Below are positions 9,155-17,409 of a DNA stretch of 64,000 nt, piece after piece. Under the pieces are notes generated by a model. The model was not told where the DNA came from, made no database searches, and saw only the letters and a program-made list of their open reading frames with translations. The translations under genes and the position numbers were made by a program. Source of the DNA: Flavobacterium bernardetii (GTDB lineage: Bacteria > Bacteroidota > Bacteroidia > Flavobacteriales > Flavobacteriaceae); the NCBI RefSeq assembly GCF_011305415.1, contig NZ_JAANOQ010000004.1:244999-308998 (forward strand), written 5' to 3'. Position 1 is the first letter of the stretch. The number at the start of each line of letters is the position of its first letter.

Positions 9155-9463
9155 ATGGATGATATAGAGATTATTGAAGATTTAAAAAAGCAACTTGAAG
9201 AAAAGAAAGTAGGACTTATAAAACATAAAAACACTTTTCTTAAATTATTTATTGTTGTTTCACTATCTAATTTTATCGTTCCATTTATTCCTGCAGCAAG
9301 AATTGTTAGATTAGTTGAAGAAAGAGGATATTGGGGAACAGTAATTTTTGGTGCACCAATATTATTTATTGTTTTTATTATTGTTTTTTATTTACAAAAA
9401 ATTAAAATTCAAGATGAAATTGAAAATATACAAAAAATAATAAATCGTAAAATAAATCAATAG
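9155..9463 (+). CDS. Small membrane protein with two transmembrane segments, unknown function
   Basis: The 102-residue product has a charged N-terminal stretch (residues 1-27, likely helical or coiled: DLKKQLEEKKVGLIKHK), a first hydrophobic segment (FLKLFIVVSLSNFIVPFIPA), a short polar loop with RIVRLVEERGYWG, and a second hydrophobic segment (VIFGAPILFIVFIIVFYL), followed by a charged tail (KIKIQDEIENIQKIINRK). I do not recognise the family. It starts 12 bp after dapF on the same strand and is probably read from the same transcript, but there is no evidence for a link to lysine or cell wall synthesis. Start ATG 9155 is the only reasonable one. Confidence 0.65.
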   Translation: MDDIEIIEDLKKQLEEKKVGLIKHKNTFLKLFIVVSLSNFIVPFIPAARIVRLVEERGYWGTVIFGAPILFIVFIIVFYLQKIKIQDEIENIQKIINRKINQ

Positions 9464-9494
9464 ATTATAAACACTTTCAAAATTTATAACTCAG

Positions 9495-10352
9495 TTAATC
9501 CTCCAAACTCAACAAACTCTTTTTAATAATTTCATAATGCGACCAAGGAATAAAGTGATCCGCTTTTTCAATTGGAAGGACTTCTATTTTCTTAGCATTT
9601 ATAAATTCTTTTTCCATAAAAGCTACATTCGAATAAGGTACTAAAGAATCTACTGTACCATGAATAATAATTACGTTGGAAGTGATTTTATGTAATTCAG
9701 ATTTCATGGTTTTTAAATCTTCTTTTAACCACCAAAGTTCTTCATTAGAAATTCGGAAAGCACCCGGAATTAAATATTTGATAGGTTTCGACATTAAAAC
9801 AGGTCGCCAATTTTCAGGATTTTCTGCTTTTGGATCGATAGCACCTGCTAAAATGACAAGATTTTTGAATAACTCAGGTTTTTTTGTTGCGAGTTTTACA
9901 GCTACTGGTCCGCCCATAGAATGCCCAATTAATGTAATCGGTTGGTTGTTATTTTTTGATTGAATAAAAGGTAAAATTAAGTTGGCTTGTGTATTTAAAT
10001 CTTCTGCTTCGCCAAAATTACTGTAGCCAAAACCTGGTCGGTCAATGGCAATTAAGCGGTATTTTTTTTGTAAATCGCTATCCGATAAATAGGTTTTATA
10101 CGCATCCCAACTTCCTGGTGAACCGTGTAAAAAGAAAAGTGTAGGTTTGGTGGAATCGCCCGTTTCTATATAGTGGATTTGGTGGATTTCAGAAATTTTA
10201 TAATTGATATCTTTAAATGCTGAATTTGATTTCGAGAAATATTCAATCGTTTTTTTAGACGACATTCGCATTTTCATGCACGACTGGCAAAAAACTAAGT
10301 AGCCACAAAACAGTATGAAGACAATCATTTTTTTAGAAATTTTTATTTTCAT
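9495..10352 (-). CDS. Alpha/beta hydrolase, probably envelope-anchored
   Basis: This 285-residue alpha/beta-hydrolase-fold protein has the oxyanion motif FLHGSPGSWD, the nucleophile Ser145 in GHSMGG, the acid Asp235 in HGTVDSLVPY and His266 in KADHFIPW, so the triad is complete. The N-terminus (MIVFILFCGYLVFCQSCMKM) is a hydrophobic export signal; Cys25 could be lipidated, though the preceding residues CQS do not make a perfect lipobox. The substrate is unknown; esterase, lipase or haloperoxidase-like activity are all possible. It converges with the small membrane protein gene after dapF and is separated by 50 bp from the leucine-rich repeat gene upstream on the same strand. Confidence 0.85.
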   Translation of the reverse strand: MKIKISKKMIVFILFCGYLVFCQSCMKMRMSSKKTIEYFSKSNSAFKDINYKISEIHQIHYIETGDSTKPTLFFLHGSPGSWDAYKTYLSDSDLQKKYRLIAIDRPGFGYSNFGEAEDLNTQANLILPFIQSKNNNQPITLIGHSMGGPVAVKLATKKPELFKNLVILAGAIDPKAENPENWRPVLMSKPIKYLIPGAFRISNEELWWLKEDLKTMKSELHKITSNVIIIHGTVDSLVPYSNVAFMEKEFINAKKIEVLPIEKADHFIPWSHYEIIKKSLLSLED

Positions 10353-10401
10353 GTTGAAGCCTTCTGATTATTAGTTTAGTAATCAAATTTAGCCAAAAAA
10401 A

Positions 10402-11304
10402 TTAAAAATAAATCGCACAATTCGGTAATTCTTTTTTTATGCGTTCTTCTTCTTCTTTTGAAATGGGATTTCCAGATAAAATTAAGGTTTTCAAATTTTT
10501 TAGCTTGCCGATGTCTTTCGGTAAAAACGAAATCTGATTTTGCGCAATGGTAAGCGTATTTAGGTTTTCTAAACTCACAATCGATTCTGGTAATTCAATC
10601 AAATTATTAAAATTGATTTGAAGAATTTCAAGTTTTTTTAAATGATATATTTCTGAAGGAATATTAGTCAGATTATTATAATCTAAATTCAGATGTTTTA
10701 GTTTAGGAAAATGAAGCCATTCGCCATCCAATTCATGAAATTGATTATAAGAAATATCTAAAAAAGAAAGTTTTTTTAATTTCGAAATCGTTGCAGGTAA
10801 AAAACTCAATTGATTATTATCCATTTCAATCACCTCAATGTTTTTGCAATTGCCAAATTCTTCGGGTAAAATAGATATGTTATTTACAGAAATTGTGACG
10901 TGTTTTAATTTTTTAAGTTTGGTGAAATTATCTGGTAATTCATTTAGTTTATTAACAGATAAATCGATTTTCAAAAGATTTTGACATAAATCAATTGAAT
11001 TTGGGATTTGTTTCAATTCATTTTCATTGAATAATAGTACTTCCAATTTTTGAAAATTAGTATTTGTTTCCGACCAAAATTCAATGTTGTTTTTCATCAA
11101 ATTTAAATGCTTCAGATTTTTAAGTTTCTGAATTTCAATTGGAACTTCAAATAAATTATTACCTCTTAAATTTAAATTTTTGACTTCATTTGGTGTTTGT
11201 GAACAAGTCACTAAATCCTGAAAAATTTTATCTTTCTTCGGATTAATATTTTGAGAAAATACTAAAATTGGAAATAGTAAAATGAAAAGTAAATATTTTG
11301 TCAT
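10402..11304 (-). CDS. Exported leucine-rich repeat protein
   Basis: The 300-residue product begins with the signal peptide MTKYLLFILLFPILVFSQN and then consists almost wholly of about ten leucine-rich repeats of the form LKxLxxLxLSxNxLxxLPxxI (for example LKHVTISVNNISILPEEF and LETLTIAQ-like blocks). No extra catalytic domain was found, so a binding or adhesion role in the periplasm or on the surface is the best guess. A start at 11337 is also open, but that ATG lies in the loop of the terminator of the upstream PhoX-like gene and would add 11 residues before the signal peptide, so ATG 11304 is preferred. No T9SS domain is visible at the C-terminus. Confidence 0.8.
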   Translation of the reverse strand: MTKYLLFILLFPILVFSQNINPKKDKIFQDLVTCSQTPNEVKNLNLRGNNLFEVPIEIQKLKNLKHLNLMKNNIEFWSETNTNFQKLEVLLFNENELKQIPNSIDLCQNLLKIDLSVNKLNELPDNFTKLKKLKHVTISVNNISILPEEFGNCKNIEVIEMDNNQLSFLPATISKLKKLSFLDISYNQFHELDGEWLHFPKLKHLNLDYNNLTNIPSEIYHLKKLEILQINFNNLIELPESIVSLENLNTLTIAQNQISFLPKDIGKLKNLKTLILSGNPISKEEEERIKKELPNCAIYF

Positions 11305-11318
11305 TGGATAAAATATAA

Positions 11319-11346
11319 AAAGGCCGGAGTTTTTCATCCGACCTTT
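11319..11346 (-). terminator. Terminator of the PhoX-like gene
   Basis: On the minus strand a 10-bp stem (AAAGGTCGGA at 11346-11337 with TCCGGCCTTT at 11328-11319, one G-U pair) encloses an 8-nt loop and is followed by T-rich sequence. It ends transcription of the PhoX-like gene 17 bp after its stop and lies just upstream of the leucine-rich repeat gene. Confidence 0.8.
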
Positions 11347-11362
11347 AGTATTGAAATTTTGA

Positions 11363-13558
11363 TTAATTTGATTTTACAACTTTGATCGTTTGTTTTTGAT
11401 TTTCTGAAATGATTTCAAAAAGGTAAACGTTTGAATTGTTGAAATTTGTTAAATCAATTTCTAAAGTTTTTGATAAAGAAGTGCTTACTTTTTTGTCAAT
11501 TAATTTTCTTCCCACAAAATCATACACATTAATTTGAACTTCAGAACTAGTAATTTCGTTGAAATCTAAAGTCACAATTCCATTTGTAGGATTTGGATAA
11601 ATTTTCACACCGTTATTATTTGTAAATGATTCGTTTGATAAAGCTTGTGGACCTAAATAATCTTCATGTGAAAATACTAATGCAGCTGAAGCGTTAAATT
11701 GTACACTTGCGCCAGAAGCATCTGTTTGTGCTACATTTGAACCACTTGGATGTTGAACAGAAAAGAAACCATATTTGAAATCCGGTGTAAATGTTAATCC
11801 AGTTGGTTCAGATCCAGCTGGAGCAGAACTATGAAGCAATACTTGCGGTGCACTTTGTCTGTGATTTGGTCTAACTACCCAAATATAATTTCTACCACCA
11901 TCTTGAACTACCCAAAGATTTCCTTTGTCATCAAAAGCTAAATTATCATTTCCATCAGACCATGGCTCGTTTACGGTTCCAGTTGAAGTTTGAATTGGAT
12001 ACGTCATCGCACCTACAAAAGTTTCAAAATTTGAAATAGTAGTCCCATTATCTTTAAATCTGTAAACTCTATCTTTACCTTTTGAAGCAAAATACACCAT
12101 TCCGTCAGGACCAATTTCACAATCTTCTACACCATTAAAGTTTGTTCCTCCCAAAGCACCTGCGTTTGATGCCAAGTTATTTCTATCTGCTTGTGTTGTA
12201 TTTGGAACTTGAACCCAAGTTGCCGTAGCTGTAGTTGGCTCGTCGTCAGATAAAGCAGTGTCTAATTTTAAAACATATACGTTTCCAGCTGATAAGTTGT
12301 TAGCAACCGTTGGTACAAATTTATATACACAGTGTGTTCCACCATCTTCTCCGTAATAAGCTACTGTTCCGTTATCACTAACAACAATGTTTTCATGATT
12401 CATTCTTCCTAAAGCAAATAATTTATCTTTCACTCCATTACTGTCATAATCAACTACGCTTGCCGTGTTTGGATTAATTTCTACTAACCAACCCACATCT
12501 TGATAACCATCTCCATTTGCATCACCAGCTGTTGTGTTTTCTTCAGCAGTTACAATTGTTCTCCAAGGTGTAATACCACCTGAACAGTTTCTGATTGTTG
12601 TTACTAAATTAGTATTATAAAAATCTACTTTTTTAGAGTTACTAGCAATCCATAATGGATTAGTTGGATTAGTATTTAAATTTAAATCAAGAATTGAAAC
12701 ACCGCCTGGATTATTTTCATGGTTTACAGATAAATGTCCTGTTTTACTAGCGTTTAAACCAGCTGAAGGAATATATCCAGTAAAATCATGTGTTCCTGGA
12801 ACTGCTCCAGAACCATCTCCATATGCACTTCCTTCTTTGAATAACATTTGGAAACGTTGTTCTGTTGGCATAATTAAAACATTCGTTTGTGTTGTTGGAT
12901 TAATTGATGTAAAACACGCAATATGTCCATCTTCACAAACATAACTTGGATCTTTTTCTTTTAAAAATAAATCGAAACCTAAATCTGAACTTGATAAATC
13001 TCTTTGGTGCATTTCAACCGAGATTCTGTTTACACCATTTGTAAATAGCGATTTTGGAACGAAGAAAGTTTGGTATCTTTTTTCATCAGCACCATTAATA
13101 GTTGCACTTGCGAAAGTAGTATAATCAATAGTTCCTGTAGGCATATTGTTTCTGATAGCTTCTACTCCATTAATATAAAGTACAAAACCATCATCTCTTC
13201 TAATTCCAAACTCTAAATCTGTTGTTAAAACTGTAACATCTGCTATTGTGATATCTTTTGTGAAATAAGTAGTTGTGAACTTACTTGCAGCATTTCCTCC
13301 AAAAGAAACAGTAGTTTTACATGGATCTCCATAACCAAATGGTGCTACATTTGATACCCAAGAAGTGTTGTTAAAAGCATTGTCTTTCCAAGTTGTTCCT
13401 TGGTTAGAACCATTGTCTAAAAATTTCCATGACGCACCTTTTTCGATAAATACAGTTGGTGGAACTGTAGTAGGGTTTTTAGAATTTAATTTGCTCTCAT
13501 TTTTCGAAAAACTAAATAGAGAAATTAAAAGCGTACTTAAAAGTAAACCTTTTTTCAT
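11363..13558 (-). CDS. Secreted PhoX-like (DUF839) protein with T9SS sorting domain
   Basis: The 731-residue product has a signal peptide (MKKGLLLSTLLISLFSFSKN), a beta-sandwich region at about residues 35-185 (WKFLDNGSNQGTTWKDNAFN to DLGFDLFLK), then a DUF839/PhoX-type six-bladed propeller: GHLSVNHENNPGG, TIVTAEENTTAGDANGDGY, GRMNHENIVV, YYGEDGGTHCVYKF, GVEDCEIGPDGMVYF and LAFDDKGNLWVVQDGG. PhoX enzymes are calcium- and iron-dependent phosphatases, and the acidic loops here suit metal binding, but phosphatase activity is inferred only from the fold. The last 75 residues (IYPNPTNGIVTLDF to VVKSN) are a T9SS type A sorting domain, so the protein is probably surface-exposed or released. It ends in a strong terminator and is followed at its 5' side by a di-haem peroxidase gene on the same strand. 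Confidence 0.85.
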   Translation of the reverse strand: MKKGLLLSTLLISLFSFSKNESKLNSKNPTTVPPTVFIEKGASWKFLDNGSNQGTTWKDNAFNNTSWVSNVAPFGYGDPCKTTVSFGGNAASKFTTTYFTKDITIADVTVLTTDLEFGIRRDDGFVLYINGVEAIRNNMPTGTIDYTTFASATINGADEKRYQTFFVPKSLFTNGVNRISVEMHQRDLSSSDLGFDLFLKEKDPSYVCEDGHIACFTSINPTTQTNVLIMPTEQRFQMLFKEGSAYGDGSGAVPGTHDFTGYIPSAGLNASKTGHLSVNHENNPGGVSILDLNLNTNPTNPLWIASNSKKVDFYNTNLVTTIRNCSGGITPWRTIVTAEENTTAGDANGDGYQDVGWLVEINPNTASVVDYDSNGVKDKLFALGRMNHENIVVSDNGTVAYYGEDGGTHCVYKFVPTVANNLSAGNVYVLKLDTALSDDEPTTATATWVQVPNTTQADRNNLASNAGALGGTNFNGVEDCEIGPDGMVYFASKGKDRVYRFKDNGTTISNFETFVGAMTYPIQTSTGTVNEPWSDGNDNLAFDDKGNLWVVQDGGRNYIWVVRPNHRQSAPQVLLHSSAPAGSEPTGLTFTPDFKYGFFSVQHPSGSNVAQTDASGASVQFNASAALVFSHEDYLGPQALSNESFTNNNGVKIYPNPTNGIVTLDFNEITSSEVQINVYDFVGRKLIDKKVSTSLSKTLEIDLTNFNNSNVYLFEIISENQKQTIKVVKSN

Positions 13559-13666
13559 TTTGTGTTGTTTTAAATTGTTTGTGCAAAACTAACACCGTTA
13601 TGTAAGGAAATACATCGTTTAAAGTTATAATATGTTTATGAAAAAGTTACCTATTTTAAGGAAAGG

Positions 13667-15481
13667 TTATCTAGGATGTTTGTTGTCTGATAAGGATTTG
13701 ATAAAGGCAATGATATCGTTTTTTTCTTCAGTAGTTAAGTTTAATTTATCACTTCCTAAAGTCTGATTTCTTGTTGAAATGCCCATTCCTTCGCCGCCGC
13801 CTTGATTGTAAAATTCTAAAACATCATCTAAAGTTGCATAAGTTCCATTGTGAAAATAAGGAGCAGTTTCATTCGCATTTCGTACCGTAACTGTTTTAAA
13901 TGATTTCTCATAAATCCACGATTTTTCATATAAAACGCCATTATTGTATCGACCTTCATCTTCATCTAATTCTTTTGAAGTTGGATTAGAAAAAACACCT
14001 AAAATTTCACTTTCATTTTCTATGTATAAAGGCGGAACTAAGCCACTAAATGTTGGCGAAAAATGACAAGTCGCACAATTTGCTTTTCCTGTAAATAAGT
14101 TGAAACCATTAGCAACTGAAGTCTCAATTTTAGAACTTTCTCCTCTAACATATTTATCGAATGAACTATTAAATGATTTTAAGGATAATACATAAGAAGC
14201 TAAAGCTTTTGTGAAATCTTCGCGAGTTATGGTTTTTTTCTTAAAGATGTTTTTGAATTTTGAACAATATGTTTTATTTGAATTCAATTTGTTAAGAATT
14301 TCAGCATACGAAGTATTGAATTCTAGATTGTTAAAAATTACGTGTTCTACTTGTTGTTCTAAAGTATATGCTCTTAAATCATAAAAATATCTATCTGCAT
14401 AAGCACTGTTAAGAAGAGTAGGTGAGTTTCTGAAAACTGTAATTCCGTTTTTATTGCTAATTGATTTTGGTGTTCCGTCTGCAAAACCTTTTTCAGGCTG
14501 ATGACAAGTGGCGCAATTCATTTTATTATCATGACTTAACATCGAATCGAAAAATAATGATTTTCCTAAACTTCTCAATTCATCTGAATCTTCTTCTTTT
14601 TTTAAGTTTGTGAATTGGTACGGATTTAAAAATTCACTATCAAATAAAGAAGTGCTATTTGGATTCCAAGACGTAATAACTTTTAGCGTTTGATTTTTTT
14701 GAAAAGGTAATAATTCGGCATAAATTGGATCTAAATGATTTTTTACTAGAGCTAATCGGTCTAAGTTTTCAAAGTTGGATTGCTTTAAAAAAACAATTGT
14801 ATTTTCAATTTTATTTAGAATGGAATTCCTGTTTTTTTCTGGTATTATATTAGAATTATTCTCAAGATAATTTTTAATTCCGATTAAAGAATTACACGAA
14901 TCGTCAATCGCATTAACAGAACCCGGTGTGTCAAAACCAGTAATCCCAAGAGTAAAAATTCTAATAAGTTGAATTCGTATTGCCAAAATCGCATCAGCAG
15001 AATTTAAAGGTGCAACGCTAACTTTATTATAAATAGTTTTGTAATTATTGTTTAATCTAATCGCTAAATTGGCGATTTCATTTTTATTTTCGGCACTTTC
15101 TTCTGAAAAAATAAGTTCGTCTAAAACTTGTAAACCTTCTGGATTTGCCAAAATTGGTCGTGAGTTCTCTTTTTCGATATGTAATAAAGGCGCGCCATTA
15201 ATTTTGGAAGAAACGTATTCAGGAAATTGGAAAGCCAATTGAAATTCTACTTTTTTATACGCTTTTCTACAATCTAAATAGACTTTTTGAAGTGAATCAA
15301 TAGAGATTTTATTTTCTCGAAAAGCTTTCGAATTTAATTCTAAACCATCAATTTCATTTTTTAATTCTAACGCTAAATTAGATTCAAATTCTGATGATGT
15401 TCCTTGTAGTTTCGATTTAAAACTAAGAAATATCAGGATACTAAATACGCAGCTAATTAATTTGATGCTTTTCGATTTCAT
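13667..15481 (-). CDS. Di-haem cytochrome-c peroxidase family protein
   Basis: Two c-type haem motifs, CATCH near residue 323 (MNCATCHQPEKGFADG) and CATCH near residue 470 (KANCATCHFSPTFSG), lie in a C-terminal domain of about 330 residues with the MauG/cytochrome-c peroxidase pattern (RNSPTLLNSAY, RDLRAYTLEQQVEH, VTVRNANETAPYFHNGTYATLDDVL). Such enzymes reduce hydrogen peroxide or carry out related oxidations in the periplasm. The N-terminal 250 residues form an extra, mostly helical region after a hydrophobic signal (LISCVFSILIFLSF). The 604-residue length is therefore longer than classic 330-residue peroxidases. Haem attachment would depend on a cytochrome c assembly system such as the CcsBA protein encoded at 44304-47501. 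The gene precedes the PhoX-like gene by 108 bp. Confidence 0.88.
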   Translation of the reverse strand: MKSKSIKLISCVFSILIFLSFKSKLQGTSSEFESNLALELKNEIDGLELNSKAFRENKISIDSLQKVYLDCRKAYKKVEFQLAFQFPEYVSSKINGAPLLHIEKENSRPILANPEGLQVLDELIFSEESAENKNEIANLAIRLNNNYKTIYNKVSVAPLNSADAILAIRIQLIRIFTLGITGFDTPGSVNAIDDSCNSLIGIKNYLENNSNIIPEKNRNSILNKIENTIVFLKQSNFENLDRLALVKNHLDPIYAELLPFQKNQTLKVITSWNPNSTSLFDSEFLNPYQFTNLKKEEDSDELRSLGKSLFFDSMLSHDNKMNCATCHQPEKGFADGTPKSISNKNGITVFRNSPTLLNSAYADRYFYDLRAYTLEQQVEHVIFNNLEFNTSYAEILNKLNSNKTYCSKFKNIFKKKTITREDFTKALASYVLSLKSFNSSFDKYVRGESSKIETSVANGFNLFTGKANCATCHFSPTFSGLVPPLYIENESEILGVFSNPTSKELDEDEGRYNNGVLYEKSWIYEKSFKTVTVRNANETAPYFHNGTYATLDDVLEFYNQGGGEGMGISTRNQTLGSDKLNLTTEEKNDIIAFIKSLSDNKHPR

Positions 15482-15569
15482 TTGGATGTAATATTTAACG
15501 CAATATTACATCTGAATAAAGATTTGAGTGTTATTTAACCATTAAGAAATAGTTACAATTGTCAAGTAA

Positions 15570-16274
15570 TTAATACGAAACAATCTCTTTGTTTTGAAAA
15601 TCGTTTTCAATAATTCCGTCACGTAAACGTATAATTCTGTGCGCGTGAGCGGCAATATCTTCTTCGTGAGTAACTAAAATTACAGTGTTTCCATTGGCAT
15701 GAATTTCACCAAATAACTTCATGATTTCTACGGAAGTTTTACTGTCTAAGTTTCCAGTTGGCTCATCGGCTAAAATGATTGAAGGCTTGTTAACCAAAGC
15801 TCTACCAACCGCTACACGTTGACGTTGTCCTCCAGAAAGTTGATTGGGTTTGTGATCCATTCTATCTGCTAATCCTACTTGTGTTAATACTTCTGTAGCA
15901 CGTTTGTTTCTTTCGTCTTTAGAAAAACCTGCGTAAACCATTGGTAAGGCTACATTGTCTAATGCTGTAGTTCGCGGCATTAAGTTAAACGTTTGAAAAA
16001 CGAAACCGATTTCTTTGTTTCTGATTTCCGCTAATTCGTCATCATGCATTTCGCTAACTTGCTTTCCATTTAAGATATAACTTCCAGAAGTTGGCGTATC
16101 CAAACAACCTAAAATGTTCATTAAAGTCGACTTCCCAGAACCAGATGGCCCCATTAGCGCCACGTATTCACCTTTGTTAATTAGTAAATCGATTCCTTTT
16201 AATACGTTTACCGTTTCACTTCCTAATTGGAAATCACGTGTAATGGCTTTAATGTCAATCATTGGTGTACTCAT
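15570..16274 (-). CDS. ABC transporter ATP-binding protein, MacB/LolD-like
   Basis: The 234-residue ATPase has Walker [10 protein letters not shown], the Q-loop region [19 protein letters not shown], signature [15 protein letters not shown], Walker [12 protein letters not shown] and the switch histidine in [10 protein letters not shown]. The [17 protein letters not shown] block is typical of the MacB/LolD branch, whose members power export or lipoprotein release through FtsX-like permeases rather than import. No permease gene adjoins it here: the neighbours are a peroxidase and a methyltransferase, so the membrane partner must be encoded elsewhere. A second Met at codon 5 is an alternative start. 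Confidence 0.9.
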   Translation of the reverse strand: MSTPMIDIKAITRDFQLGSETVNVLKGIDLLINKGEYVALMGPSGSGKSTLMNILGCLDTPTSGSYILNGKQVSEMHDDELAEIRNKEIGFVFQTFNLMPRTTALDNVALPMVYAGFSKDERNKRATEVLTQVGLADRMDHKPNQLSGGQRQRVAVGRALVNKPSIILADEPTGNLDSKTSVEIMKLFGEIHANGNTVILVTHEEDIAAHAHRIIRLRDGIIENDFQNKEIVSY

Positions 16275-16392
16275 TATAGTAAACAGTTTTCAGTTAAATG
16301 TTTCTAATAAGTAGTAAAAAAGTAGATTTTGTTACAGTTATATTTTTATTCTTTCAAACAAATGTGAACTCCAATTTTTAAAGATAATTTTA

Positions 16393-16432
16393 CCGCAAAG
16401 TGTCGCAAAGTATATCGCAAAGTATCGCAAAG
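16393..16432. repeat. Short repeat array with CGCAAAG
   Basis: Four copies of CGCAAAG occur at 16394, 16404, 16416 and 16426, separated by three to five bases. The array lies in the 254-bp gap between the ABC ATPase and methyltransferase genes, which otherwise holds no recognisable gene. A related CACAGAG/CACAAAG array sits on the other side of the methyltransferase gene. Confidence 0.7.
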
Positions 16433-16528
16433 ATTTTAAAAAGTATATTAAGACTCTTTTAGTTTGACAAACTTAATGTTGCAATCTGTGAAAATCCGTT
16501 TAATCTGTCAAATCTGTGTTCCTATCCA

Positions 16529-17320
16529 CTAAACTCTTATCACAAAATGTTCTTTTTCTTGTTCGGCTCTAAAAAACACGATTCCCCATTGGAAAGTATC
16601 AATTGTCACTTTTACTTTTGGATGCTTTTTTATAATTTCCCAAGCGTTTTCCATTTCTGCCGACCAATGAATGTCGTCAAAAATCCAAACCGAATCATTT
16701 GTAATGGTTGGTAATAATAGTTCGAAATAGTCTAAAGTCGCTTTTTGAGAATGGTTCCCATCGAAGTAGATAAGCTCGAAGTTGGAAGACTGAAGCTGGA
16801 AGTTTTTTAAATACGATGAAAATTCAGTTGTAATAAAGTTAACCTTGTTAGAAGGCAACTTGAAACTTGAAACTTGAAACATTTTTTCGGCAACAGTCAT
16901 GGTATTCGGACAACCTTCTAAAGTAATTAATTTCGAAGAAGCATTTCTTAATGATAAAGCAGAAGTCGCTAATCCTAATGAAGTACCAATTTCTAAAATA
17001 CTTTCTGGTTGAAAATAATTGACAATTCTGAATAATAATTCGGCTCTTTTTGGAGTAATCCCAGCTGTTTGAGCAATTTTAGATATTTGTCTAATATTCG
17101 ATTTAAAAACCCTTGAACCAGCTCCAAAATCGGTAACTTCAATCGTGTTTTTGTTGGCTAAAAGCGAATTTCGATAATCATTTAAAATTTGATATTCTGG
17201 ATATTTCGTTTTATCGTAAAAGCATTTCGTAACCAAATCAAACACAAATGGCGAATGCACGCCATGTTCGTTTTTGGAGTGGAATAGGAATTTTAAGTAT
17301 GATTTTATTTGATGTAACAC
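16529..17320 (-). CDS. Class I SAM-dependent methyltransferase carrying repeat-derived segments
   Basis: The 263-residue protein has a Rossmann methyltransferase core: motif I ILEIGTSLGLATSALSL (residues 108-124), the acidic end of strand 2 in ITLEG, and FELIYFDGNHSQKATLDYFE with the following FDDIHWS, a pattern of O-methyltransferase-like enzymes. The N-terminus (IKSYLKFLFHSKNEHGVHSPFVFDLVTKCFYD) is well ordered and typical of a Bacteroidetes family whose substrate I do not know. No ATG precedes it in frame; the start is GTG 17320, which lies inside a CACAGAG repeat. Residues 148-157 (FQVSSFKLPS) and 173-183 (NFQLQSSNFEL) are encoded by sequences that match dispersed intergenic repeat words. 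They flank a motif-bearing strand, so they probably sit in loops. Confidence 0.8.
   Translation of the reverse strand: MLHQIKSYLKFLFHSKNEHGVHSPFVFDLVTKCFYDKTKYPEYQILNDYRNSLLANKNTIEVTDFGAGSRVFKSNIRQISKIAQTAGITPKRAELLFRIVNYFQPESILEIGTSLGLATSALSLRNASSKLITLEGCPNTMTVAEKMFQVSSFKLPSNKVNFITTEFSSYLKNFQLQSSNFELIYFDGNHSQKATLDYFELLLPTITNDSVWIFDDIHWSAEMENAWEIIKKHPKVKVTIDTFQWGIVFFRAEQEKEHFVIRV
16772..16807. repeat. GAAGCTGGAAG-type repeat inside the methyltransferase gene
   Basis: The + strand here contains GAAGTTGGAAGACTGAAGC followed by TGGAAGTT, made of the same words as the purely intergenic array at 44189-44216 (whose reverse complement contains GGAAGCTGGAAG). It is translated in frame as NFQLQSSNFEL. 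Confidence 0.65.
16857..16880. repeat. AACTTGAAACTTGAAAC repeat inside the methyltransferase gene
   Basis: Three and a half copies of the 7-bp unit AACTTGA (read AACTTGAAACTTGA and onward) lie in the coding region. Read on the minus strand they encode FQVSSFKL. Such heptamer arrays are usually intergenic. Confidence 0.7.
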
Positions 17321-17356
17321 AGAGATTCACAGAGTTTTTCACAGAGGTTCACAAAG
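17318..17356. repeat. CACAGAG repeat array overlapping the methyltransferase start
   Basis: CACAGAG occurs at 17318, 17328 and 17340, with the variant CACAAAG at 17350. The first copy contains the CAC that is read as the GTG start codon of the methyltransferase gene on the minus strand. Confidence 0.75.
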
Positions 17357-17409
17357 AAAATAAAGCTTAGCGAAACTTTGTGTTTTCTTTGCGAATCTAT
17401 GCGTAATAA

